In this document: in pieces, positions 34,564 through 45,179 of the stretch | How positions within the stretch are numbered: the stretch's first letter is position 1 | Layout: the number at the start of each line of letters is the position of its first letter | Notes under the pieces: model-generated | Seen by the model: only the letters and a program-made list of their open reading frames with translations | Told to the model about the DNA's origin: nothing | Database searches by the model: none | Program-made: the position numbers and the translations under genes | NCBI GenBank assembly: GCA_022606425.2 | Contig: JAHDVF020000251.1 | Coordinates: 558,001 to 622,000 of the forward strand | Reading direction: 5' to 3' | Source: Lepidostoma basale | Lineage: Eukaryota > Arthropoda > Insecta > Trichoptera > Lepidostomatidae | Length of the DNA stretch: 64,000 nt

Positions 34564-35897
34564 GGCTACGCCCACACTGAAGAGTTTCAGTTGGTGACTC
34601 GCTGTCTGTTCGAAAATGACAAAGACTGATTTAACAGTGTTGTCAAATTATTTTATTTGAAAATATCATGCTATTGATTAAGCTTTTATATTTACTTTAA
34701 TTTATTCAAGTAAAAGAGCACTGACGATTTGTGATCACAAAGTTAATGGTCAAAAATTAACAAATATCAAATATTGATTTATTTTATATTCAGTAAAAAT
34801 TTCTAATTACATACTTGCCAGAATCAAATAAATACATGGTCCATTATGAAAGTAATGCGCATGATTTTATTGTGACTCAACTATCCATCACAGTGGGGTA
34901 AAACAGGTCAGGAAATGTGGTGGGGGTTCTGTCCTTCCAATGCAGCCGGTCGCCAGTTTGCTCTGAGCAAGACGTGCCTCCGCTTGAAGTGACTTTGTAA
35001 CACGGCACGATGGAGCGTACACCTGAACAGCGTTACGCTATCATGTTTTGCGAGCGGCTTGCAAGGAATGCAACCGAAACATTCCAGATGCTTCAAGAGG
35101 CCTTCAAGGATGACTGCATTTCAAGGTCACAGTCCGGTAGATGGCCCAAGGTGTTCAAGGATGGCCGGGAGGAGATCGCCGACGAACCTCGTTCTGGAGA
35201 CCCAACAACGGCCAGAATCGATGAAAACGAATTTGTACCACAGGGAGAAACTGCCAACTTAGCCTTTTACCTGGAGGTGCTCAAGAGATTGAAACGCCGG
35301 GTCGATTTGTGAGGGCTGACATCAAAGACACGGGCAAACTTCACTATGACAATGCCCCCTTACAGCCCTGACTTGGCTTCGTGTGACTTTTTTTGTTTCC
35401 CCGACTGAAGAGAGAGCCGATTGGCAGTCTGTGGAAAACATCCAAAAGCATGTCAGAACGTTCCAAAGACACATTCCCGTCGAGGAGTTTCAGGGTGCCT
35501 TCCAGGAATGGTAGACACGTCTCCGCAAGTGTATTAAATACAAAATACTCTCCGCTGGGGGAGAGTATTTTGATAAATTTAAGCATTTGTACCGTTACGA
35601 TCAATAAATCTATTTTTCTCAGAAAATGCGCATTACTTTTATAATGGACCCTGTATTTAAAAATTTAAACGTTTGCAAATTTTACTCAATGTAAAATAAA
35701 TAAATATTCGATTTGAAAATAAAGGTACCCTTTACATAATTTGATTAATTTATAAATTAAAGTAAATATAAAAGCTTAATCAATAGAGTGACATTTTCCA
35801 ATAAAATAATTTGACAACGGCGTTAAAACAGTCTCTGTCATTTTTAGACAGACGGCGATCGATTTGCCAACCAAAACACTTCAGTGTGGCCGTAGCC
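34564..35897. mobile_element. Palindromic TTA-flanked MITE (PIF/Harbinger-like ends), split by a mariner
   Basis: Termini GGCTACGCCCACACTGAAG and the inverted CTTCAGTGTGGCCGTAGCC are flanked by TTA at 34561-34563 and 35898-35900. Inverted similarity continues inwards for more than 200 bp: CAAATTATTTTATTTGAAAA against its inverse, and GATTAAGCTTTTATATTTAC against its inverse. The MITE is therefore almost wholly palindromic, about 515 bp without the insert. The 3-bp TTA duplication and GG-start are Harbinger-like; no transposase is present to confirm this. Confidence 0.75.
34835..35653 (+). mobile_element. Dead, internally deleted mariner transposon
   Basis: Inverted ends CATGGTCCATTATGAAAGTA and TACTTTTATAATGGACCCTG are flanked by TA at 34833-34834 and 35654-35655. 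From 35010 the plus strand encodes a mariner N-terminal helix-turn-helix (MERTPEQRYAIMFCERLA ... NATETFQMLQEAF). After a large deletion it resumes near the catalytic HYDNAP and SPDLASCDFFLF blocks, with a frame change. The usual spacing between the last two catalytic aspartates is lost. At 819 bp it is well short of the ~1.3 kb of active mariners. Confidence 0.85.
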
Positions 35898-35900
35898 TTA

Positions 35901-36811
35901 GTGCTTATTCTTGCCTACATAATTCTTAAATTATATAAAAAAAATATTAAGTTGTGAGTACTTTACAATACCATCTAAAATAAAAGCAAGCCAATTAATA
36001 AAGAAAAAGTGAAACGTGCATGGTAAGAAAGCGGTATATTCCCCGAGCATTCAAATATAAATTTGTTTTATTTACGTCGAAATCATCTGCGGGGTACTCT
36101 TAAAAATAAAGCAACACATTCGGTTTTGATATTTGTTCACACTCTTTATCAATCAGAAGATGCAATATGGCAGGAAAATTAACCAAAACAATCTTTATAA
36201 TAAATACAGTTTTATTATTATTATATTGGTGAAAATGAGTTTTTATTTTCCGGAAGTGAATTATTTCGCCCTGCAAGCAAGGGAAATATATCACTCATAC
36301 AAAATATAAGAAAGCATCAAGAAGACAGATGTTTTCATCAATATTAAATACTCAATATAGAGTTTTATATAATTATAAAAGAAACAATAAATAAAGTTTT
36401 AAATATTTTTAGATGCGGTATTATTAAATATTATTAACTAACAATTTCGGTTGTACAATGTTTAATTGAAAAAAAAAAGTGTGGAAATAGCTTTATATAC
36501 AAAAATTGCATAATTAAAAATCACGCATGTGTGTCAGAAGTTTGGAAAATGTATTGTAATTTATAATAAAAAATATATTTAAGCAAAAAATGAAATAAAG
36601 TACGTAATAATGAGTGTATTTAAACATTATTGACTTAGTACGGCATTACATGAATAAATCCACCAATATAATATCAAAATCTTTTAGTGTAAACTTTAAC
36701 AAAAAGTACATATTACCCAATAATAGAAACTATAATAAAAAACATTTTTTTATCTTACAAAAAAAAAGTGAAAAATTTGGAATCACAATTTACAGGAGAC
36801 AAAAAAGCAAT
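35901..36811. other. AT-rich intergenic stretch downstream of the Derlin gene
   Basis: It should contain the Derlin 3' UTR. Several candidate AATAAA-type signals lie on the minus strand but none can be singled out. Nothing else recognised. Confidence 0.4.
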
Positions 36812-39800
36812 TCATCTGTTTTGAACTGGAGCATTGTCATTCCTTGGGCCCCAGTCATAGCCTCCTGGTCGGTCTGGTCTGTCTGGTCTGTCCTCCGTCA
36901 GGGGGCGGTATTGTGGCTCTTCAGGAGGGTCAAACAGGACTTTTCTGTTCAACAATAAACAAGTGTATAAGATTAAAAGAGCATGGAACTTATATGAACA
37001 TTGACAATTAATAATATACCTTCAATATCCAACTACAATAAACTATTAAACGCTCTACCTGCGGGTAAATCTCCGAAAAATATGGAGAAAAACATGACCT
37101 TTTTATTAATTTAATTATTCATTATAATTTTTTTTTAATTACGAAACATCAACGTTTCGACCACACGTTTCGTCTGCCATTGAAGAACTATCATACATGA
37201 AGATTTGTACTCAAGTATTTTCGTGACGCGTGCGTATCCCTAACTTATTATTTTTCTCAAGCGTGTACGTGATACGGGATGGCGCAGAATGGTACAGTCA
37301 AAGTGTGCGTATCACGTACGATCACATGCATAGGGAAGTTAATATCTGTCTTCTACCATATACATTGCTTGTAATATCTTAATTGTTAATAACAATGCTA
37401 TCACCAAAAAGCTGGATGCCTTTGAAATATGGATATATCGAAGAATGTTAAAAATATCTTGGACAAAAAGATTTACGAATGAGGAAGTACTGCAGTGAAT
37501 GAAGAGAGAAAAATAAATAATCATGACCAGGAAACTGAAATACTTGGGACACATTATGAGAAAAGATAAACACAAAACTGATTATCCAAGAAAAAATTGA
37601 AGGAAAACAAAGTGTCAGGAGTAGAATAAAATCCTGGCTAGAAAAACTCCGAGAATAGTTCAATTGCATCACAACCAGTGGCGGTACTGCCATAGAAGCC
37701 CAAAAGCCCGTCTTGCGTAAGAAATTTTGAATCAAAACCTCTTCTGGCTTACAGAGGTTCAGCTCTTGTGGATATTCCTCTTACGTCTGATGGGCACATT
37801 GTTGGAAGGTGATTTGGAGGGTTGTTGGTTTATGCGGGGGCATGATTACTTAGATTTGAGGGTTTTGATTCAAAATTTCTTACGCAAGCTGGGCTTTTGG
37901 GCTTCTATGGGAGTACCGCCACTGATCACAACATCCCTGTGTAGAGCTGGTGGATTCAAAGTAAAAGTAACTATGATGTTATCCATCCTCAGATAGGAGA
38001 GAAACAAGAATATAATATATAATCAGTATCTATAAACTCTATGTGAAGGCACCACATACACAAAAACAGTTTATATTAGAAATAATAAAATATAGTGTAC
38101 TTACAAGAATTTGGGTGTTTTTAATATATGCCGGCCTCCAAATTGGTCCGGAAGTACATCTTCAATGAAATAATAAATATGTCCGACTGCCATTCCCATT
38201 AAATCTACCCATATAGGATTTCCTAGCAATATAGAGAACCCAAACAGTACCCAGGGTAGATACGGCGCCTAGAAAATGAGATAATGGTATTATTGATTTT
38301 TTACAAAAATTTGATATTCATTCATAGACAACATCCGTAGCCGAGTGGTAAGTGCTCTGACTGCCACCCTGAAGGTCCCGGGTTCGATTCCCGGCGATGG
38401 CAGCATGATTGTCACACTTTCTTTTGTCTGGTGTAGAATTCACGTGACAATAAAATGCCGATAGATTAACCAACTATCACTTGTCACGAGAATCAATATG
38501 ATAGCTATACCCTTTACATCGATTTGGCTCACAATGTAATGATGTAAAGAGTGATTAAAAAAAAAAAAAATTTTGCCTATTCAAACGTAAATTTAAAACA
38601 CTTTTACTTAATATGAATGAATAAAAATAGCAAAACCAGTCGTTTTGATAAAACCATAGCTCATAATGCTTCATTCTACCATACTAATTGATCACGCATA
38701 CATTTGCCCTTCTGTTTCGTATCCCTCTATATTTTATATGTTTATATATTGTGTTTTTCTCTGTTATTTATTAAGTTTTTTTTTGTAACCAAGATCAAAT
38801 CAAATCAGTTTATTTACTCTAAAGACATTACAAACAGCATAAATGTTTAAGGCATCTATTGAGTACAGGTAAGATATTATACACATACAACATAATACCA
38901 GGGATGCATTAGTGATGGTTCGACATCAGGAAGACAAGATACTTTGCAAAGTCAAGAGTATTTATCCCCTGAACGTACTTTCACTAACATGAAAGACGTC
39001 GATCTCCGAGGAGACCGCGTTCAGCAGACTAATTGCTCTTCCCACCGGTGTCACCAGAGGCAGATTGGTTCTGGCGGCCGGTAGGTAAAACAATCTGTGC
39101 TGTCGCTGTCGGAGATATCTATCGGGGACAAAAAGACCAACATCCTTCAGTACGGCCAAGTTCTCGAAGTATCCCCTAATTAATCTGAAGAAATGATGTC
39201 TATCTAGATGTCTATCTCTTCGAAGCTGTAGAGAATTAGTTCGGAGCATTCCCAAAAGAAATGCCGTGGGATAGAGCCACGGATAACTACCTAAGATGAA
39301 GCTCCGGCTGGAACGAAACCGGTTGGTTTGACAAAAATAAAGTGACATAAAAACAAATAAAAGTGTTTTAAAATTAATTTGAATAATGCAACACCACAAA
39401 TTAAGTGCTTTATATGAAAGTATAATCAATTAACTTACTTGAAAGTTTAATCCAAAGAAAGTAAGCCTTATATAAGGATTTCTTCTCGACCAGACATACA
39501 CCAGCATTATCGTAAAGGCTTGTCCAAGAAACAGTAGATTTACAAACAAGGCAAAAAACTGTACTGTGGGTTAAGGAAAAGAAATACATACACTTATAAC
39601 TAATATAAATGAAAACATCTGTTTTCTAGAAGTTTTGTAATATTTTATGGGAATTGCATGTTTCCCCTTACTGAGGCGACAAAACTAACGAGCCATCACG
39701 CCGTCTCTCCAGAGGGGCAGGCATTAAGAATGCGTTGAAGAATGCAGAATGCATGTGTGTAAATCATTTCTTCGATATTTTGACATAAATGTATTGCGGC

Positions 39801-41911
39801 ATTGCTTAGATGTGTTATTTGCTTGGAAATGTATATTTTTAACAGGTTTCCTCAACCCCATTACTGTATACAATTTAAATAATTATTGATAAGTATGAAC
39901 CTATATGCCTTTTAAAAGATACATAGTTGATTTACATCGACTGACACCGCATTTAGGACCTCTATGCCTCAAGTCCAGAGAGTGTCTCTTAGTGCGATAA
40001 TATATGTCTGGCGCATTAAGGGCATAGCACTCCAATGGGTATGGACTCTCAAGGACGTTAAAGAGTATTTAAAATTCTAAGATCATTGATGTATGATTTT
40101 TTCTTGATTCGAGACTGTGATATTCTTTAGATTATTGTGATGCATGAGCCTCGGATACACCTTATTCGTGCGTATGTAGAGGTAACTCAGAATTTTTTTC
40201 TAGATTAATTCTAATACCTCTACGTATTTTTGTTGGTATGGAGTGTGTATGATCTTCTTATTTTGATCCCGCCATCACTTCGGGATTTCGGAACTGTTTA
40301 CAAGTTCTTAAGACAAAAAACCCAGTAGTTAAGAGCCAGTCAATGTCAACATTAATAAGTGATCAGAAAATGTCGCTGGAATCAAACAACTCACCATGAT
40401 GTCAGATGAAACAATCTGTAACAAAATAACTCCAGAAACGACACATACTTCATGGAATATTGTTGTTTTGTTTCAGCAGAATCTTATAATAATCAATTTT
40501 ACAATTTTGCATTTAATTTTTACTTGAAAAGGATACCACCATCAATGCTCCTCCAAAAATGAACATCATGACAAAATCAGCCGTACGCCCCCTGAAGGAG
40601 CCTTCCTCCAGCATGCGACAGTATCGGTATGTGAATACCATGTTGAAAAAGAAATTGAAGCCCATAGGACCAAAAAATAAGAATGTCGTAATAGCTCTCC
40701 ATATCTGGTAACCATTGAGAATTAATATGGGATTAAAATAGAGCTGGAATGGTGATACCAAATCTAGTTGCTGTAAAAAAAAGTAAATAATTAACACGTG
40801 CAAGATCAAACAAATATAGGAAGGAAAGAATATTCCAAACATGATGACATCATTAGAATTACATCATTTCCAATAGTGATGAGATTCAACATCCGAATTG
40901 CTCTTTCTGTTAGTGTCACTAAAGACAGGTTGGTTATGTATGGCAAAAACTAAAACAGTTGATGTTATATTGGAAATAAATAGACCAATTTGGGAGATGT
41001 ACCCCAGCATACCCAAGAGAAAGGTCATTAGATATAGCTAAGGGTATACTCCGTACTCTCTGATGTCTTCTTCATGGTTACAATCCTGTGGATTGGTCTG
41101 CAACAAGCCTCACTCGTTCCCTTCTCTCAGTTCTGTCTCCAGCCAGCCAGTCTTTTCATCCTTTCTGATGTAGGATAGAATATCTTTTGAACTATCTCCA
41201 ACAATAGAGAATACCAAAACTCATGCAAACTCCATCTCATGACATATAATATTGATTTTCAATTATAGTATTAGAACACTACCATTAAAACCAACACATT
41301 AAAAATAAAACCAAGTAATTAATATTTTATTGCAGATGTTATTGTGACAAACATAACAATGTAACATTAAATTACACTGTATATATTAATGACTCTCTTT
41401 GCGAGTTGGTATTTGGTTTTGTTGTGAAATGCATTCTTTGGACATTACAAAGTACATAATCATTGATAAACATTTTGCACAATTGATTAAACAACATGGC
41501 ACAAACCCGAGTTAAATGTGATGATCCTGACTATTTTATAAGTACTGTTAATAAATGTCATCAGTTTTTCGATGTTATAACAATATTACACTATTTTTAT
41601 ACTGTTACTACAAATTGGTGCAAAATAATATTATCGAAAAACAGAACGCCAATATTAGAATTATTTATTTAGTAATTTTGTTATGAATTTATATCCGAAT
41701 AGGTAATGTTCAGTTCATCCTTAGGAAACCCTACGAGTGTTATTGCCTTTTGTGAATATTCTTGAAAAATGAATTAGTGTTAACTCTTCAACAAAATAAG
41801 CGATATTATTTTACTTACTACTGCAATAGTTGTGATAACGCAGGCAGTGGTATAAGCCCTCGTCACCGTTGGCATTTGCAAGTATTCCTGACGAAAAGTC
41901 TGATAGGCCAT
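36812..41911 (-). CDS. DERL2: Derlin-2-type ER membrane protein (ERAD)
   Basis: Minus-strand exons 41911-41819, 40770-40537, 39558-39439, 38268-38105 and 36944-36812 (TGA) join in frame to 247 residues; human Derlin-2 has 239. The start reads [20 protein letters not shown]. Later come the derlin WR motif (IWRAITTF, W55-R56), the [15 protein letters not shown] loop, RTADFV, and hydrophobic helices including [18 protein letters not shown] and [20 protein letters not shown]. Derlins are catalytically dead rhomboid-fold proteins that help move misfolded proteins out of the ER lumen and membrane. The C-terminus ([20 protein letters not shown]) differs from the vertebrate tail: I do not see the Gly-rich p97-binding SHP box. 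Introns hold a SINE, an RTE-like fragment with a nested hAT MITE, and a non-LTR 3' end. The gene is head-to-head with TRAPPC13. Confidence 0.93.
37430..38000 (+). mobile_element. RTE-like ORF2 C-terminus (family G), split by a hAT-like MITE
   Basis: Reads [41 protein letters not shown] and [17 protein letters not shown], then after the insert [17 protein letters not shown]. This is the classical post-RT tail (EMW.YRRML.I.W...TNEEVL ... LEYLGHI.R). In-frame stops are present. It lies antisense in the last Derlin intron. Confidence 0.75.
37676..37924. mobile_element. hAT-like MITE with 60-bp terminal inverted repeats
   Basis: Ends CAGTGGCGGTACT and AGTACCGCCACTG extend into about 60-bp inverted repeats (AGAAGCCCAAAAGCCC and its inverse; AAATTTTGAATCAAAACC and its inverse). 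The flanks ATCACAAC at 37668-37675 and 37925-37932 form a perfect 8-bp target duplication. CAGTGGCG termini with an 8-bp duplication are typical of hAT elements. No transposase. Confidence 0.88.
38326..38568 (+). mobile_element. tRNA-derived SINE, copy 3
   Basis: CCGTAGCCGAGTGGTAAGTG (A box), CCCGGGTTCGATTCCCGG (perfect B box), GTAGAATTCACGTGACAATA and the GATGTAAAGAGTGATT end, here with a poly(A) tail instead of (ATA)n. It lies in Derlin intron 3, antisense to the gene. Confidence 0.85.
38790..39300 (-). mobile_element. Non-LTR ORF2 C-terminus and 3' UTR (same family as 1-290)
   Basis: The minus strand encodes [35 protein letters not shown] and [20 protein letters not shown], then stop, then the 3' UTR. 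Ends at the AATCAAATCAGTTTATTTA terminus. It is the longest coding copy of this family in the window. Confidence 0.7.
39288..39405 (+). repeat. Hammerhead-like motif arm (31110 family)
   Basis: AAGATGAAGCTCC, GGCT, GGAACGAAACCGGTTGGTTT, then AATAAAGTGACATAAAAACA. The last part matches 31340-31370. A small TCC-GGCT-GGA stem precedes GAAAC. Confidence 0.55.
39600..39735 (-). repeat. AATGAAAACATCTG family copy joined to a family A 3' tail
   Basis: AATGAAAACATCTGTTTTCT, AGAAGTTTTGTAATATTTTA and the minus-strand CCTCAGTAAGGGGAAACATG motif end at about 39672. Next comes ACGAGCCATCACGCCGTCTC, the inverted family A 3' terminus. Confidence 0.5.
40771..41818. other. Derlin intron 1, no clear element
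   Basis: AT-rich. A GC-richer patch at 41080-41190 (CTCACTCGTTCCCTTCTCTC ...) looks like an eroded non-LTR 3' end but is too short to place. Confidence 0.35.
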
Positions 41912-42306
41912 GTTAAATAATTTTAAATTGTATTTTCTTTATCTCTAACAATCATCACAAATATAATAATTAAGCAAATATATGTGGCACAACTGTCATC
42001 GCACTGGTATTGGTCCACATAGTCCTATTTCTCTATATTCTGGAAATATTTTTACGTTTTGAACAGAACGTCTTCATAAAGAAACAACTCTATGCTGTGT
42101 CTATGCTATTTTCAAGCTGCCATTGAGTTGTCAATTTTTGACAGATATGCTACATTTTCTGTGGATTTTTATAAATTTGACATTTGTGATCTGCATTGTT
42201 ATCATGAATAGCTTCAAATAGTTTATTGAACGGTACACTCTGTATTATATTTAAACCTCGCATTTGTGTAAACATTTCACAATTGTGGTGAGAAATTGAT
42301 ATAAAA
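41912..42306. promoter_or_regulatory. Probable bidirectional promoter between DERL2 and TRAPPC13
   Basis: Only 395 bp separate the two divergent start codons, so both 5' UTRs and promoters must lie here unless transcripts overlap. No TATA box can be assigned with confidence. Confidence 0.6.
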
Positions 42307-43515
42307 ATGATGGATTATAAGGAACTAAGTGAGCCACCAGTGGCCCTAAAAGTAATGAGGCTATCTCGGCCAACATTAATGAGTCCTCAAATTGTAACTT
42401 GTGATGCGAAAGACTTACCAGGAAATCTTCTTAATAATTATTTGAAAGACGACATTGCCGCCGTGAGAGGAATGGAAACGTTAGCAGCTGGTCAATTTTT
42501 GCTATTGCCACAAAGCCTCGGTAACATTTATTTAGGAGAGACATTTTCGTGTTATATTTGTGTTCACAATGAGACCGACCAAATAGTAAAAGATGTATCC
42601 GTTAAAGCAGATTTGGAAACTAACCTTCAACGGATTTCCGTTTCTACAAATAATTCAGAATGTGTGTCATTGGGACCGGATGAAACTTTCAACGATGTTA
42701 TTCACCACGAGGTGAGAGATTTAGGATTCTACATTCTCTTTTGTGAAGTAAGTTACAAGACATCATTAAATACGTTGGCCTCATTCAAGAAGTATTTCAA
42801 GTTTCAAGTGTTTAAGCCTCTTGATATTAAAACGAAATTTATCACTGCCGAATCAGATGAAATTTACTTAGAAGCGCAGGTGCAGAATGTAACATCCGGG
42901 CCTATCTGCTTGGAAAAAGTGTCCCTGGAGTGTTCGCAACTTTTTACAGTGACTTCCCTGAACACATTGCCAGATGGAACTTCCGTGTTTGGAAAGATGA
43001 ACTTGCTTCAGCCACAGGCGAGCTGCAAGTTCTTGTACTACTTCACGCCTCTGCCCAGCTTGGCCGCCAACCCCAGGCAGTTGGCCAGCACCACTGATAC
43101 CGGGAAGCTAGACATTGTGTGGCGATCCAACTTAGGCGAGAGGGGACGCATCCAGACCTGCCAACTTCAGAGAATATCGCCTAATTATGAAGACCTAAAA
43201 ATGTCATTTGATGAACTTCCTAGTAAAGTGTCCCTGGAAATTCCATTTAATTTTAATTTTAAGATTATCAATACGAGCGAGAGGCACATGGACTTAGTTT
43301 TAAAATTGAAGTCTGTTGAGAATTCGGGGTTGTTGTGGTCTGGTATTTCAGAGAGAAAATTAGGTTCACTGGAGCCAGGGGCAACTGTGGTGGTTTCATT
43401 GAGTGCTTTCCCCATCATCGCTGGCCTTCAGAAAATTTCTGGAATATCCCTTCTTGATTTATTTCTTAAAAGAACTTATGATTATGGTGATTTGGCTTCT
43501 GTATTTGTAACATAA
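42307..43515 (+). CDS. TRAPPC13: TRAPP complex subunit 13
   Basis: A single uninterrupted 402-codon frame runs from ATG 42307 to TAA 43515, close to the ~417 residues of vertebrate TRAPPC13. The N-terminus (ALKVMRLSRPTLMSP) and the block GQFLLLPQSLGNIYLGETFS with YICVHNETDQIVKDVSVKAD are characteristic of this DUF974 family, followed by LGFYILFCEVSYKT and FKPLDIKTKF. The fold is beta-sandwich-rich without membrane segments. TRAPPC13 is a metazoan TRAPPIII-associated subunit involved in ER/Golgi and autophagy membrane tethering; this is family knowledge. The gene is intronless here while all its neighbours have introns. It shares an upstream region with the Derlin gene. An AATAAA-like signal is present near 43667. 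Confidence 0.95.
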   Translation: MMDYKELSEPPVALKVMRLSRPTLMSPQIVTCDAKDLPGNLLNNYLKDDIAAVRGMETLAAGQFLLLPQSLGNIYLGETFSCYICVHNETDQIVKDVSVKADLETNLQRISVSTNNSECVSLGPDETFNDVIHHEVRDLGFYILFCEVSYKTSLNTLASFKKYFKFQVFKPLDIKTKFITAESDEIYLEAQVQNVTSGPICLEKVSLECSQLFTVTSLNTLPDGTSVFGKMNLLQPQASCKFLYYFTPLPSLAANPRQLASTTDTGKLDIVWRSNLGERGRIQTCQLQRISPNYEDLKMSFDELPSKVSLEIPFNFNFKIINTSERHMDLVLKLKSVENSGLLWSGISERKLGSLEPGATVVVSLSAFPIIAGLQKISGISLLDLFLKRTYDYGDLASVFVT

Positions 43516-43737
43516 AATGTTTTTGGGAATAATGCAATTAATGTTTATTTATATTTTAAAATTCCATTTAACATACAAATTTATTTGTATTTTCATGAGA
43601 TAGCTCAAGATGTTATATGTTTATAGCATTATTTATACATGTAATTATTAAGGTGTATTATTATTAATAAATTGTATATTGTGATGTCATATGCAATTAT
43701 TATTTCTCATCCTGAATAGTTTTTGTTTGTTTAACGT

Positions 43738-43870
43738 TTGGGGTAAGGAAGGTGCCTCCAACGTGTGGTATTGAAACAATGGAAAGTCAGCAAAAGAGGA
43801 GAGATGAGACCCTTCTTATGGCCATTCATACTATGTATAAGAGCTTGCCATTGACATGAAGAAGAAGAAA
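43738..43870 (+). repeat. Repeat module with (GAA)n tail, second copy of 17590-17754
   Basis: AGCTTGCCATTGACATGAAG followed by AAGAAGAAAAAAA corresponds to 17732-17750. The upstream part resembles the same region more weakly. Confidence 0.4.
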
Positions 43871-43958
43871 AAAATTTAGTGTGTAGTTGCAGGATGACAT
43901 ACCCAGCTTAACATCTTATATTGTAGCTAGTATATTGAATGATGGAAATATGAATATA

Positions 43959-44844
43959 CGAGGTCTGTTCAAAAAGTATCCAACCATCATTTTTATTGGC
44001 AAAACAAATAATGCTTTGACGGCGGAGCTTAGATGACCGTTTGTAGGTATACCTAGAGCGCATGCTCAATTTTTTTCATGACCTCAGCGCTACTCAGTCG
44101 CTGCCACGCCGTTGAAGAGTGAGCACGTATACGCTATTGTCGTCGGATTTTAGTTTTAACAAAATGACAGAAAAAGTTGTACAACTCAATTCTCAAGTGG
44201 AAACTATCCGCAAAATTAAAAAAGTGTTTGAGGACGAAGCAATGGGCACCACACAGATAAAGGAGTAGTATAACCGCTTCAAAGATTCGCTCATCAATGG
44301 AGAGTGAAACACGATCCGGTAGGCCCTCAACATCCAAAAATGATGTTGTCATTGATCAAGTAAGGACCCTGGTGATGCAGGATCGTCAAATAACGATCAG
44401 AGAACTTGCTGATGAAGTGAGCATTAGTGTTGGATCCATTCATTCTATTTTAACTGAAGATTTGGCCCTCAGAAGGGTCTCAGCAAAATTTGTGCCAAAG
44501 TTGCTGACAATTGAGCAGAAGCAACTTCTTGTGGAGATCGCACAGGACATGCTGGAGACTGCTGGAGCTGGAGACTGGGATTTCTGGCTTTTTCCCCAAC
44601 TGAAAATGCCTTTGAAAGGGACCAGACTTCAGACCAGGGAAGACATCATGAACATTGTGACGGACCACCTGCGCGCCATACCAAAAGAGTCTTTCCAGCG
44701 TTGCTTTCGGCAGTGGCAGAACCGTTGGGAGAAGTGTGTACAAGCTCAAGGCGACTACTTTGAAGGGGATTAGTGTCATTTAATTGTATTTCAATAAATG
44801 TTGTTTTTATGAATAAAAGTCGGATACTTTTTGAACAGACTTCG
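43959..44844 (+). mobile_element. Dead mariner transposon with intact ends
   Basis: Inverted ends CGAGGTCTGTTCAAAAAGTA and TACTTTTTGAACAGACTTCG differ at one position. TA flanks at 43957-43958 and 44845-44846 are the target duplication. The coding remnant starts near 44164 (MTEKVVQLNSQVETIRKIKK) with stops, then runs open from 44297: RSGRPSTSKNDVVIDQVRTL, the second helix-turn-helix (ITIRELADEVSISVGSIHSI), and a C-terminal block (IPKESFQRCFRQWQNRWEKC). The catalytic core between IAQDML and FWLFPQLK is deleted. At 886 bp it is non-autonomous. Confidence 0.92.
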
Positions 44845-44910
44845 TATTTACAAATGATGCAATTATTAAACATTGTAAATGGCCAAAGAACGTTGCGATT
44901 TACCGAGAAC

Positions 44911-45039
44911 ATGGATTCTCAACGAGTATAAGTAGCCAACAAGAGAGTCCAACAGGGAATTAAAGAGGCCAGGAAATTGAATAGAGCTGCTCAAAAGCAG
45001 TCGGAGAACATCGCAGCCACACTGAAAGACCTTGTGTAG
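44911..45039 (+). pseudogene. Short coding-like remnant, unrecognised
   Basis: From ATG 44911 the frame has a TAA at codon 7, then reads VANKRVQQGIKEARKLNRAA and SENIAATLKDLV to a TAG at 45037. Its composition (Lys/Arg/Ala/Glu, helix-forming) and codon use look like protein-coding sequence. The early stop and absence of other exons suggest a broken gene or transposon fragment. Source unknown. Confidence 0.35.
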
Positions 45040-45179
45040 GGTACAGGAATCACATATTAAGGGATATTTTAAAAATATTTGGTTTTAAGACCCTGACTTC
45101 GTACTGTATTCTTTTTGCGTTTTTCTTGAAACTACTTTTTTCATAATAAATAAATAAAACAATGTTTTATTAACTGCTT

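Noticed and set aside
38962..39429. A 155-codon host gene on the minus strand within Derlin
   Set aside because: Its C-terminal part is the shared retrotransposon signature (RTN...GRAISLLN) and it continues into that family's 3' UTR.
43185..43418. Minus-strand frame inside TRAPPC13
   Set aside because: Antisense shadow of the single-exon TRAPPC13 gene.
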